This document shows, in pieces, positions 41,766-50,502 of a stretch of DNA of 64,000 bases. Made by a program: the position numbers and the translations under genes. Source of the stretch: Bacillus sp. ISL-55 (lineage in GTDB: Bacteria > Bacillota > Bacilli > Bacillales > Cytobacillaceae); NCBI RefSeq assembly GCF_018613155.1, contig NZ_JAGGQU010000011.1, forward strand, positions 31,224 to 95,223, given 5' to 3'. Below the pieces are notes generated by a model that ran no database searches, had not been told where the DNA came from, and saw only the letters and a program-made list of their open reading frames with translations. Position 1 is the stretch's first letter, and the number at the start of each line of letters is the position of its first letter.

Positions 41766-42242
41766 TTGATTTCTAAAAGACATTTTCTGTTTAATATAGT
41801 AATCATTTCCGTTCCGTGGCTTTCTTTATTGTTCATTGGCAGAAGAAGCTTCAAACGTTATTCTTTTGCTGGAGTTTTGATTATTGTGTTTGAAATTATC
41901 AACCATTTGTATGGTCACAAACGGCAGTGGTGGAAGTTTTACAATAAACGAAAGTCCTTCCTCAGGGATGAACTTCCATTCAGCATCGGGCCATATATGC
42001 CGCTATCGATGTGGCTGCTGAAGTATTCGTTTGGGAATTTCAAAAAGTTCATTACGCTTAATGCGATTGCCGACGCGGTTTTTGCCTTCTTTTTCATCGA
42101 TGTGCTCAAGAAGCTAAAAATCATCAGATTGAATAAACTGAATCATCTTCAGTTCTTTTTCTACCTGCATTACAAAGCCTACTTACTGTATGGGGTACAA
42201 TACCTCTTTGAAAAAGTGCGAGGTTACAGATTGTATATGTAG
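41766..42242 (+). CDS. multi-TM membrane protein, unknown function
   Basis: A 158-residue protein starting with TTG 41766 (GAGGTG upstream). It has hydrophobic segments at about residues 8-24, 33-50, 75-90 and 98-113, and a basic C-terminus. It resembles small Bacillaceae membrane proteins without assigned function. Single gene, convergent with proC. Confidence 0.65.
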   Translation: MISKRHFLFNIVIISVPWLSLLFIGRRSFKRYSFAGVLIIVFEIINHLYGHKRQWWKFYNKRKSFLRDELPFSIGPYMPLSMWLLKYSFGNFKKFITLNAIADAVFAFFFIDVLKKLKIIRLNKLNHLQFFFYLHYKAYLLYGVQYLFEKVRGYRLYM

Positions 42243-42303
42243 GCTCATGATCGTAAGCTCCTATTTAAAAACCAGATTTCGAAAAGCAGCAATAAATACC
42301 AAA

Positions 42304-42333
42304 AACGCTCCGGGGCTCTATGCCCGGAGCGTT
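42304..42333 (-). terminator. bidirectional terminator
   Basis: AACGCTCCGGG and CCCGGAGCGTT form an 11-bp stem just after the proC stop. TTTTT follows on the minus strand, CGTTT on the plus strand. Confidence 0.88.
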
Positions 42334-42339
42334 CGTTTA

Positions 42340-43188
42340 TTAGGAAGGAACAAGAACTCCTTCAAGCTCTCGATTGATTTCTTTTGAGCGGTTGGCTGCG
42401 TGATTGACTGCCTGGGAGATTGCCGTACCGCCATTGTACTTTCTCAACGCGTTTAAGCCTGATGCTGTCGTTCCATTTGGAGAAGTCACATTTTTCCTGA
42501 GGACCTCTGGTTTTTCGTCTTTTTCGATGATCATTTTTGCCGCACCAAGGATGGTCTGCGCAATGATTTCACGGGCCATTTTTTCGTCCATGCCGTTTTC
42601 CCTGCCGACACGCTCCATGTGCTCCATCAAGTAGTAAAAATAAGCAGGTCCGCTTCCGGCAAGGCCTGTGAAGATATCCATCTGCTCCTCTTCAATCAGG
42701 AACACTTTGCCCATGCTGCTTAGAAGCACTTTTACATCCTCGATGTTTTCATTCGTTGTGTGTAATCCTGGAGATATCGCAGTGGCTGATTCCTGGATCA
42801 TGCTTGATGTGTTTGGCATGACGCGGACAACCTGCTGGCCATCTTTAAGGTTATCTTCCATGAAGCCTGTTGAAATACCTGCCAGTACCGACACAACCAC
42901 CTGGCCAGGCACTAATTTATCCTTCAAAGCTTCAAGTGCTCCCGCAGCTCCTTTTGGCTTCATCGCTAAAATAAACATATCGATCTCTTCATAAGGCAGT
43001 TCAGCCTGAGGCATCGCATTGATTCCATATCTGGATTCCAATCGCTCCAGTTTCGCTGCATTGCTCTTGTTCGTAACATAAACATTTCCCGCGCGCATTT
43101 TACCTGACTTGACTACACCTGAAATCATTGCTTCCGCCATCGATCCGGCACCTAAAAATGCTACTTTTTTATGTTTTAACAACCGCAT
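42340..43188 (-). CDS. proC: pyrroline-5-carboxylate reductase
   Basis: A 282-residue enzyme reducing pyrroline-5-carboxylate to proline with NAD(P)H. The Rossmann motif VAFLGAGSMAEAMISG is at residues 8-23 and AGSGPAYFYYLMEHM is the substrate-binding helix. The C-terminal block NVTSPNGTTASGLNALRK is diagnostic. ATG 43188 is close to GAGGTG; TTG 43182 has better spacing and may be used. Bacillaceae often carry several paralogs, so this may not be the only one. Confidence 0.93.
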   Translation of the reverse strand: MRLLKHKKVAFLGAGSMAEAMISGVVKSGKMRAGNVYVTNKSNAAKLERLESRYGINAMPQAELPYEEIDMFILAMKPKGAAGALEALKDKLVPGQVVVSVLAGISTGFMEDNLKDGQQVVRVMPNTSSMIQESATAISPGLHTTNENIEDVKVLLSSMGKVFLIEEEQMDIFTGLAGSGPAYFYYLMEHMERVGRENGMDEKMAREIIAQTILGAAKMIIEKDEKPEVLRKNVTSPNGTTASGLNALRKYNGGTAISQAVNHAANRSKEINRELEGVLVPS

Positions 43189-43378
43189 TCACCTCATAAA
43201 AGTATATTTCCGTTCGCATTTTATCAACGTTACCTATAGTAACATCCTCAGAATGAGATTCAAGGATATGAAGCCAATTCGGGAGCATACTGACGAGATA
43301 GTGAATGAAAGCGGAAACATTCTGTTTATATGGTGCATTTTATTAGGTATATCCTCGTTAATCCATTGAGAATCCAAA

Positions 43379-44572
43379 TTATGGCCGAATACGGGAAGTG
43401 ATCTTCTCCTTCAAAACGTAAGGATACATGACAGCTAAAAATAGAAAAAACATCTCATTAGGAATGCTTGAAAGGAAAAAAATTTGAATTAGAATGCCAA
43501 AGTAAGCCAGGTAAAGATAAGGAGCACTTCTATATATTTTTTCTTTCTGCAGTTTAGCAAAAATGAAAACCAGCATGACCAGGAATAAGGAAATACCGAT
43601 CACCCCAGATTCCGCTAACACTTCCAGGAAGGTATTATGTGCGTATTTTAGCTTGCCGGTATCCCTGAGATAATAGTCTGAAAAGTTGAAGACGCCAATT
43701 CCTATTACCGGGCTGCTATAGAAATATTGCAGCGCTTTTTCCCATATTTCAAATCGTCCACTGCCCCCGTCATTGCCAATCCCGGTCATTCGTTCCATGA
43801 TCATTTCAAAAATGTTAAAGTTCGTGAAGCGAGAAACAATGAATCCGATGGCGATAGAGAAGCTGGATGTTTTTAAGAGTGTCCAAATTTTTACCCGTTT
43901 GAGAAAAATGTACATAACAACGATGAGCAGCATGGCAGCAAGCCCCCCACGTGAAAAGGTCAGCAGATTACAAACAGCAGCCAGAAAAAATCCATAGCGA
44001 TTTTTGCGAAGCTGCATGTTGGTTAAGTAGAAGGCAAAGAAGATTGTATTATGAAGGATATAAAAGTTCGGGTCATCAAGGAGGCCAATCAACCGTGGAT
44101 AATCACGGTCCAGTAGCACCCCATGCATTCGGATGTCTTCATCTCCCCCGGACGAGAGCTGGAACACCAGCATTTTCAGCCCGTAAATGTATAGAATCAG
44201 GCTTATGCTATTAAAAAGCAGACCTGCATTGGCCACAGCCTTTTCAATCACTACAGTCGAAAAGCTTGATATCAACGACTTCATTAATAAATAGCAGCTG
44301 ATAATCAATATAAAACCGAGGATGATCCGCAGGCTGCTTTCCGGGAATAAGGAAAAAACTCCTGTAAAAGCATAGTACAGATAAAACAAGTACATGGCCG
44401 TTTCATATTCTGTTGTTTTTTCAAAAACAACTTCCCGAAGATGAAAGAGATAGTAGCCAAACAGCAGCAGCATATAGGGCTGCAATGAAAACCCGACATC
44501 AATGCTGTACTTCCCCAGATGGATCAAAACGAAGAGTCCCGTTAGGGCAAAGTATTTCCGATTTTGTTTCAA
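43379..44572 (-). CDS. O-antigen ligase/polymerase-like membrane protein (Wzy)
   Basis: A 397-residue protein with about ten to eleven helices. It has a Wzy_C-type loop in the second half, GRFEIWEKALQYFYSSPVIGIGVFNFSDYYL...YAHNTFLEVLAESGVIGISLFL, with the conserved His (AHNTFLE). It probably polymerises lipid-linked repeat units of an exopolysaccharide. Its start overlaps the flippase gene by 4 bases. Confidence 0.87.
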   Translation of the reverse strand: MKQNRKYFALTGLFVLIHLGKYSIDVGFSLQPYMLLLFGYYLFHLREVVFEKTTEYETAMYLFYLYYAFTGVFSLFPESSLRIILGFILIISCYLLMKSLISSFSTVVIEKAVANAGLLFNSISLILYIYGLKMLVFQLSSGGDEDIRMHGVLLDRDYPRLIGLLDDPNFYILHNTIFFAFYLTNMQLRKNRYGFFLAAVCNLLTFSRGGLAAMLLIVVMYIFLKRVKIWTLLKTSSFSIAIGFIVSRFTNFNIFEMIMERMTGIGNDGGSGRFEIWEKALQYFYSSPVIGIGVFNFSDYYLRDTGKLKYAHNTFLEVLAESGVIGISLFLVMLVFIFAKLQKEKIYRSAPYLYLAYFGILIQIFFLSSIPNEMFFLFLAVMYPYVLKEKITSRIRP

Positions 44573-45987
44573 GAAACATCCCTCCTCTTTTTCAAAGAAA
44601 GGATCAATTTCCTCAGCTCCTGATCCAGCATGCAGAGCAGACAGATAGAAACAAAGCTGACGAATGACGCTAAGTACGGATTGCCTGGCAGTAAAAAGTC
44701 AATGCCATAGAAGCTCAATGCAAAGAACGCAACATAAATCGCAGCCTTTTTAGCAATGGACCAGCGTTCCGGATTCATTGCCAGAAACCCAAGGACAGAA
44801 ATAATTTCGATCAGGACAGCAGCATAGACCGCTCCCATGACCGCTAATTCCCCGCTTAAGAAGTAATAGAGACACACCGCTCCCATGACAACCACAAACT
44901 GGACTGCGGTTCGTCTAGTCTGCAGATTTTTTGTTGTCAGTCCGTCGGCAAAAGCGATACTGATGCTCTGGAAAAACAAAATCAGGCCGGCAATTTTCAA
45001 CGGTTCTGCCGCAGCGGCCCATTTTGCGCCGAAAAGCAGAGAAACAATTTCATTCGACAAAAAGAAGATCGGGATTGTCATAAGCATGCCGATGATCCCC
45101 ATCATTTTTGCCTGGAGAATATTCAGCCTCAAGTGTTCCTCATGCTCACCATGATGGAAATGGCGGAACAGCACGGGGTAAAAAGCTCCAGCGATGACAC
45201 CCGGCACCTGATACAGCGCCGATGGAATTCGGTATGCCACTGCAAAGATTCCCACCTCAGTCATTGTGATTGTTTTTTCCAGAACGAGCGGGCCTAATTG
45301 CGGCAGGAGCATAATCAGCAAACCGCTCAGCACAAAGGACCAGATATTTTCAAGCAGAGATCTCTTGAACGGAGTACGGAGGTTAAGTGTGACCTGACTT
45401 CCCACCAAATACAGGCCGTAAAAACCAGCAAGTAAATAAGAGAGCCCGAATAAGAATGCAATCATGAGCACATGAAGAGATAAAAACATGCCAATTGGAA
45501 TGAGGATGACAAGCACTAGCGAAGAACAAATGCGAATATAACCTAAATACTCCATCTTCTCTTTCAACTGGAAGTACGTAATCCCAATACTTTGCAGCGC
45601 AAGTCCAGCAACCATTGGAATGACCAGTGAAAACATGATTCCTTTCAGCTGTGGCTGATCATATGAAAAATGGATGATGGCATACGAAGCCAAAAATGTC
45701 ACAGCAAGAAGGATGGCCCGCAATTTTATATACGAAACAATAATAGCCGCAATATCCGCGTTCTGTTTGGACCCTTCCCTCAGCACGGTGTTGCTCAGAC
45801 CTGCGTCGGTAAAATACCCCATGACCATCGCAAACGCCAGTGCCACGCTGAACATTCCGTAATTCTCAGCATTTAAATAGTTGACCAGTACAATCAACAC
45901 GACCGTATTGATTCCCCTGGAAAGGGCCGTACTGTAAAAAAGGTGAAAAACATTCTTTCCGATTCCGTTTTTGCCAGCCTTGCTCAT
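44569..45987 (-). CDS. polysaccharide flippase (Wzx/MviN-like)
   Basis: A 472-residue protein with about 12-14 helices, beginning FHLFYSTALSRGINTVVLIVLVNYLNAENYGMFSVALAFAMVMGYFTDAGLSNTVLR, the polysaccharide-export pattern. It would flip undecaprenyl-linked repeat units across the membrane for the polymerase encoded next. Confidence 0.9.
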   Translation of the reverse strand: MSKAGKNGIGKNVFHLFYSTALSRGINTVVLIVLVNYLNAENYGMFSVALAFAMVMGYFTDAGLSNTVLREGSKQNADIAAIIVSYIKLRAILLAVTFLASYAIIHFSYDQPQLKGIMFSLVIPMVAGLALQSIGITYFQLKEKMEYLGYIRICSSLVLVILIPIGMFLSLHVLMIAFLFGLSYLLAGFYGLYLVGSQVTLNLRTPFKRSLLENIWSFVLSGLLIMLLPQLGPLVLEKTITMTEVGIFAVAYRIPSALYQVPGVIAGAFYPVLFRHFHHGEHEEHLRLNILQAKMMGIIGMLMTIPIFFLSNEIVSLLFGAKWAAAAEPLKIAGLILFFQSISIAFADGLTTKNLQTRRTAVQFVVVMGAVCLYYFLSGELAVMGAVYAAVLIEIISVLGFLAMNPERWSIAKKAAIYVAFFALSFYGIDFLLPGNPYLASFVSFVSICLLCMLDQELRKLILSLKKRRDVS

Positions 45988-46012
45988 AACCCTTCACCAC
46001 TTTTATTCCGAC

Positions 46013-46669
46013 CTAATACTTTTTCCTTTCTCCCTTGCTGATGCGCTGCCTGATGAATTCCTGCTCTGCTCGCTTTTCCTTACTGCTGACAAAGTAATCT
46101 TTTAACAGCGCTATTCCGACTCCAGCAAAAAGGCCAACAACCGCAGCTATTGCCATCGATACAGCCATGTTCGGAAAAATCTTTTCCGGCTTTGTCTGAT
46201 TGCCCTTTCCTTCTAGGATGTTGACAACATCGACCTCCGTAACCTCCTTGAATTCAGCAGCAGACGATTCAGCAATCTCGTTTGCGATTTCCCTCGCGAG
46301 GTCCGGGCTCTTATCATGAACCGCCAAAGTCACGACCAATGAGTTTTTGTTATTTGAAATGAATAATTGATCCTGGACATCCTTGACTGTACGTTTAAGC
46401 TCAAGTTTCGAAATGACAGGCTCAAGCACAGCCGAGCTTTCAACCAAATCAATATACGTTTGGATAAGCTGTTCATTTGTAATCGGGTCTACATATGAAG
46501 AGGAAGTATTGATATTTCCAATTAAAATTTGCTTTTTATACTGGTGGACAGGATTGAAGACAGACTGCAGCAAGATAAAAGCCAATAAGACGACGCTTAG
46601 AAACGAAACAGCGATCAGCTTGATCCTCCGTCTGAGCACCTCAACAAGTTCTATGATTGACAAGAACAC
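46013..46669 (-). CDS. Wzz/YveK-type chain-length determinant
   Basis: A 218-residue protein. Two helices, about 16-37 and 165-185, flank an extracytoplasmic domain, with a Wzz motif at each end (IELVEVLRRRIKLIAVSF and QTKPEKIFPNMAVSMAIAAVVGLFAGVGIALLKDY). It sets polymer length together with Wzy. The usual partner tyrosine kinase is not encoded next to it. It is divergent from the glycosyltransferase operon. Confidence 0.88.
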   Translation of the reverse strand: MFLSIIELVEVLRRRIKLIAVSFLSVVLLAFILLQSVFNPVHQYKKQILIGNINTSSSYVDPITNEQLIQTYIDLVESSAVLEPVISKLELKRTVKDVQDQLFISNNKNSLVVTLAVHDKSPDLAREIANEIAESSAAEFKEVTEVDVVNILEGKGNQTKPEKIFPNMAVSMAIAAVVGLFAGVGIALLKDYFVSSKEKRAEQEFIRQRISKGERKKY

Positions 46670-46825
46670 TTCCCCCTTCCATGTTCATAAGACTGTATTA
46701 TTTATATCGATTTTCATGAAAAAGGTTCCTTTTTCCTGCCCAGGCATCCAGAGATTGTTACCAAATTCCCATGTCGAGCATAAACTATTTTTCAAGATAT
46801 CTTTTTCATGAAGAGGATGAATTCT

Positions 46826-47887
46826 ATGAATCTATTATTTATTACAGACTTCCTGGATACCGGGGGTGCAGAGAGATATTTTGTCAAATGCGAGAATCTG
46901 ATTCCTGATGAAAAACTGCAAATTTATACCGCTGCCAAAAAAGGCTCATTTGTTCAATACTTAGCCAATCCAGCCAACTTTACGGCAATCAGCGGCAATC
47001 CCATTACGAACCTGTTCGTATTGTTTTGGCTTATCGTGAGAAAGGATATTTCAGCTATCCATGCCAACAGCCTGAGAATGCTGTTCCACGCCATTCTTTT
47101 AAAATGCATTTTCCCTCGGCTCAAGCTGATCTATACGAAGCATAATGTGACTGTTTTGGACCATCACTTCCCGCCCTTGCTTGTTTTTCTTTTAACATAC
47201 TTTGTTGCTCGAATCATCACTGTCTATCAGGTACAGGCAGATGAACTAGCCGCTTTGGGTGTACCGGCTGCAAAAATTAGGACCATTTATAATGGTGTGG
47301 ATTTGCAGCAGTTCAAGTATCTCAACAACAGACAAGATAAAAGCACAAAAACAATCGGAATTTTGGGCAGACTCTCACCAGAAAAGAACATCCCCTTCTT
47401 TTTAAAAATCGCCGAAAAACTGAACGGAGAAAGCTATGAATTTCTTATTGCCGGGGATGGTCCTGACCGTGACAAAATTGAAGATATAATCAAACAGACT
47501 GGACTGGAGGATAGAGTCCGGATGCTCGGTAACATCAGCAACCCGGATGATTTTCTTGCATCGATTGATGTCTTTGTGCTGACTTCCTTTCGGGAGGCTT
47601 TCCCAATGAGCATCCTCGAGGCATTCGCGGTCGGGACTCCGGTAGTGACAATCAATGTCGGGGGGATCAGCGAAGCAGTGCACAATGAGGAGACTGGAAT
47701 CCTTATTGAGTCCCATTCAGAGGATGTATTCGCCTTAAGGATTTCCGAGCTGCTGAGAGATACAGATAAAGCTGAGCAGATCCGCAGTGCTGCAAGAAGA
47801 GCAGCTGAATCCAAATTCAATCACCAGAATATGATCCGCGAAACAAAGCAAGTGTACCTGGAAGTTCTTGAGGAAAGGAGGATGTAA
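46826..47887 (+). CDS. family 4 glycosyltransferase
   Basis: About 353 residues, GT-B fold. The N-terminal part contains LDTGGAERYF. The C-terminal domain has GILGRLSPEKNIPFFLKIAEKL, LIAGDGPDRDKIE and the ExxxxxxxE-type site FREAFPMSILEAFAVGTPVV. ATG 46826 is preferred because AGAGG lies 9 bases upstream; the frame also opens at 46808. It adds a sugar to the lipid-linked repeat unit. Confidence 0.9.
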   Translation: MNLLFITDFLDTGGAERYFVKCENLIPDEKLQIYTAAKKGSFVQYLANPANFTAISGNPITNLFVLFWLIVRKDISAIHANSLRMLFHAILLKCIFPRLKLIYTKHNVTVLDHHFPPLLVFLLTYFVARIITVYQVQADELAALGVPAAKIRTIYNGVDLQQFKYLNNRQDKSTKTIGILGRLSPEKNIPFFLKIAEKLNGESYEFLIAGDGPDRDKIEDIIKQTGLEDRVRMLGNISNPDDFLASIDVFVLTSFREAFPMSILEAFAVGTPVVTINVGGISEAVHNEETGILIESHSEDVFALRISELLRDTDKAEQIRSAARRAAESKFNHQNMIRETKQVYLEVLEERRM

Positions 47888-48892
47888 ATGGATACACACA
47901 AGATTTCGGTCATCATTCCTGTATACAATGAAGAAAAATATATCTCAGAAGTGATTGAGAGCATTAATCAGCAATCACGGGAAGGTCAAATTGAAATCAT
48001 CGTCGTCGACGGCAATTCAACCGACAGGACGAGGGATATAATTCTAAGGCTAGCGAAAAACTTAAAGGCCAATCGTGAAATCAGGCTGCTGACAAACCCG
48101 GAAAAGTCGATTCCCCGATCGCTGAATATAGCATGTGAGGCAGCTTCTGCGCCAATCATTGTCCGGATTGACGGGCATACAAAGGCGCCGAAAAATTACA
48201 TTTCAGAAGCGGTTAAGACTTTGGAATCAATTGACTTTAACGGCATAACCGGGGGAAGGCTCAGGATTTCTCCGGGCTCTGACACGACTGTATCTAATGC
48301 CATCTCCACAGCGGTCTGCCATCCATTCGGCATTGGCAATGCTTCCTACCGCACGTATCAGGGAAATGAGATTGTGGAGACCGATACGGTACCATTTGGT
48401 GCTTTTGCCAAGGAAACATGGGAACTCCTGGGTGGATACGACGAAGAACTCTTGGGCGATGAAGATTATGATTTCTGTATCAGAGCACGGGCAAAAGGAA
48501 TGCAAATCCTCTTGAATCCATCAATTATCCTTGATTACTACGCGCGTCCAACATACATCGATTTATGGGAGCAATACTATCGCTACGGGTACTGGACAAC
48601 CAGGACCTTATCAAAGCACAAAAAAGTCCCTGCCTTTCGCAAATGCATCCCTCTCTTATTCACAGCAACTCTTCTATTCTTATCTGTCTTCAACCCAACC
48701 CTATTATTCCTCCAGCTAATCATCTATCTGGCAGTCGCAGTATTTTTTTCCTTTAAAGCAAGCAGGCCCGTTAAGGAACCGAAAATCCTGTTCAGTCTTT
48801 GCCTTCTGCTCTCTTTTCCGATTCTCCATTTTTCCTATGGATTCGGTAACATCTTCGGCATAGCAGGCTTGATCTTTAAAAGAAGGAGATGA
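47888..48892 (+). CDS. family 2 glycosyltransferase with C-terminal helices
   Basis: A 334-residue protein. The GT-A domain occupies residues 1-240 with VIIPVYNEEKYISEVIESI, the DxD-like IIVRIDGHTK and DEELLGDEDYDFCIRARAKG. It is followed by about three membrane helices (260-325). It resembles succinoglycan-type ExoA glycosyltransferases. GGAGG precedes the ATG, which follows the GT4 stop directly. Confidence 0.9.
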   Translation: MDTHKISVIIPVYNEEKYISEVIESINQQSREGQIEIIVVDGNSTDRTRDIILRLAKNLKANREIRLLTNPEKSIPRSLNIACEAASAPIIVRIDGHTKAPKNYISEAVKTLESIDFNGITGGRLRISPGSDTTVSNAISTAVCHPFGIGNASYRTYQGNEIVETDTVPFGAFAKETWELLGGYDEELLGDEDYDFCIRARAKGMQILLNPSIILDYYARPTYIDLWEQYYRYGYWTTRTLSKHKKVPAFRKCIPLLFTATLLFLSVFNPTLLFLQLIIYLAVAVFFSFKASRPVKEPKILFSLCLLLSFPILHFSYGFGNIFGIAGLIFKRRR

Positions 48893-48896
48893 TGGT

Positions 48897-49823
48897 ATGA
48901 AAGTACTGGTAACAGGTGGTGCCGGTTTCATCGGCTCCACCATAGCGGAGGAATTGCTTAAAGCTGGCCATGAGGTGTTCATCGTTGATAATCTATCCAC
49001 TGGAAAAAGAGAGTATGTGCCATCCCGCACTGCCTTTTTCCCGGTAGACCTGCTGGATAGCGGCGATTTGACAGTCGTTTTCAAGCTGGTGCGTCCCAAT
49101 GTGGTCATCCACCAGGCAGCCCAGGTCAGTGTCCCAAAATCGCTGGTGGATCCGCGCACTGATGCTGACATTAATATTTCCGGCACCCTTTCGCTTCTGA
49201 AATTATGTGAACAATACAAGACAGAGAAAATCATCTTTGCGTCTTCGGCAGCTGTATATGGGAACCCTCAATACCTTGGAGTAGACGAAAAACATCCGTT
49301 GAAGCCAGAATCGTTTTACGGACTTTCAAAATTAACCGCGGAGCATTATATCCGGTTGTATTCCATTCTTTATGGGATTGACTATAGTATTCTCCGGTAC
49401 GCCAATGTATTCGGCCCTAAACAGGACCCTCGCGGGGAAGGCGGTGTCATTTCGATCTTTATGGATCGCCTCAAACAGCACAAGCCACTTTCCATCTACG
49501 GTGATGGCGAGCAAACCCGAGATTTTATCTATGTAAAAGATATCGCCGCTGCCAATCTCGCTGCATTGGAAGCCGGAGGCAAAGCTACCTTTAATATTGG
49601 GACCAATTCAAAAACCTCTCTTAACACACTGATCAGGCACTTAGAGAAGGTATCAAATACGAGATTGGCTGTTTCATATGAAGCATCCCGGCCAGGGGAC
49701 ATACTCCACAGCCAGCTGGACAATACACTGGCAACACAAAAATTGAATTGGACTCCCCAATATACTCTGGAACAAGGTTTGGCAGAGACATATACATTTT
49801 ATAATCATAAAAATAGCCCCTAA
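48897..49823 (+). CDS. NAD-dependent epimerase/dehydratase (GalE-like)
   Basis: A 308-residue short-chain reductase of the extended type. It has the NAD-binding motif VTGGAGFIGS at residues 5-14 and catalytic Ser/Tyr/Lys in ASSAAVYGNP and YGLSK. Length and motifs suit a UDP-glucose/UDP-GlcNAc 4-epimerase, but substrate specificity cannot be fixed. It is the third gene of the glycosyltransferase operon. Confidence 0.9.
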   Translation: MKVLVTGGAGFIGSTIAEELLKAGHEVFIVDNLSTGKREYVPSRTAFFPVDLLDSGDLTVVFKLVRPNVVIHQAAQVSVPKSLVDPRTDADINISGTLSLLKLCEQYKTEKIIFASSAAVYGNPQYLGVDEKHPLKPESFYGLSKLTAEHYIRLYSILYGIDYSILRYANVFGPKQDPRGEGGVISIFMDRLKQHKPLSIYGDGEQTRDFIYVKDIAAANLAALEAGGKATFNIGTNSKTSLNTLIRHLEKVSNTRLAVSYEASRPGDILHSQLDNTLATQKLNWTPQYTLEQGLAETYTFYNHKNSP

Positions 49824-49834
49824 TCGAGGGGCTA
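49814..49834. terminator. hairpin overlapping both convergent stop codons
   Basis: TAGCCCCT (49814-49821) and AGGGGCTA (49827-49834) form an 8-bp stem that contains the end of the epimerase gene and the stop of the sugar transferase gene. The spacing of the genes is only 8 bases. A short T-rich run follows on both strands. Confidence 0.75.
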
Positions 49835-50488
49835 CTTCTTTTCGAATCTTATTTTTGAACATTCCCAAATCTCTTTGAAATCGTTCCGACCCGCCAGCTT
49901 CGCGACAATCACATAAGCTGTTCGAAGCATGATTTGCAAGTCGTACATAAGAGAGGTATTTTCCGTGTAATAAAGATCAATTGCAAGTTTCATAGGCATG
50001 ACGGCTTCAATGTATTTTTCATCGGTATGATCCCCTGTCAATAAAGACTCTCCAGATGTGTAGTAATAAAGGCTTCCCGGGCTCGTTAATCCCGGCAAAA
50101 CCTCAAGGGTCCGTAACTGCCATGCTGTATAATTCTTTTCCACAATGACAGGATCCTCTGGACGGGGGCCAACGATCGACATGTCTCCCTTCAAAACATT
50201 CAACAGCTGCGGCAATTCATCCACCTTCGCTTTACGAAGCAAAGAACCGAAGAAGAAGATTCTGGGATCATTCACGCTGGTAACCAGCCTTTTTTCTGCC
50301 TGTAGGACATGCATCGTCCTGAATTTATACATAATAAATGGTTTTCCTCCCAGCCCTATTCTTTTGGCTTTGTAAAGTATAGGACCGGGGCTTGTTAATT
50401 TTATCCCTGCCGCAGCCAGAATAAAAATGGGGAATAGCAGAGCCAGGGCAACAATAGATACAGCGAGGTCAAGAATCCTTTTCTGCAG
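49832..50488 (-). CDS. undecaprenyl-phosphate sugar-1-phosphate transferase, probable CTG start
   Basis: About 218 residues of the bacterial sugar transferase (WcaJ/EpsL-like) family. It transfers sugar-1-phosphate to undecaprenyl phosphate to begin repeat-unit synthesis. The first ATG (50332) would remove the conserved N-terminus. The frame continues upstream with KRILDLAVSIVALALLFPIFILAAAG and SPGPILYKAKRIG, the family signature, back to an in-frame TGA. Between that TGA and ATG 50332 there is no ATG, GTG or TTG. CTG 50488 has AAGGTGA 7 bases upstream and sits just before QKRILD. The C-terminal half has the catalytic KVDELPQLLNVLKGDMSIVGPRPE. Confidence 0.82.
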   Translation of the reverse strand: MQKRILDLAVSIVALALLFPIFILAAAGIKLTSPGPILYKAKRIGLGGKPFIMYKFRTMHVLQAEKRLVTSVNDPRIFFFGSLLRKAKVDELPQLLNVLKGDMSIVGPRPEDPVIVEKNYTAWQLRTLEVLPGLTSPGSLYYYTSGESLLTGDHTDEKYIEAVMPMKLAIDLYYTENTSLMYDLQIMLRTAYVIVAKLAGRNDFKEIWECSKIRFEKK

Positions 50489-50502
50489 GCTGCTTCACCT
50501 TC

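Noticed and set aside
43254..43370. 38-codon plus-strand ORF (MRFKDMKPIREHTDEIV...)
   Set aside because: No ribosome binding site and no terminator or recognisable family. It may be a gene remnant, but the evidence is too weak to list.
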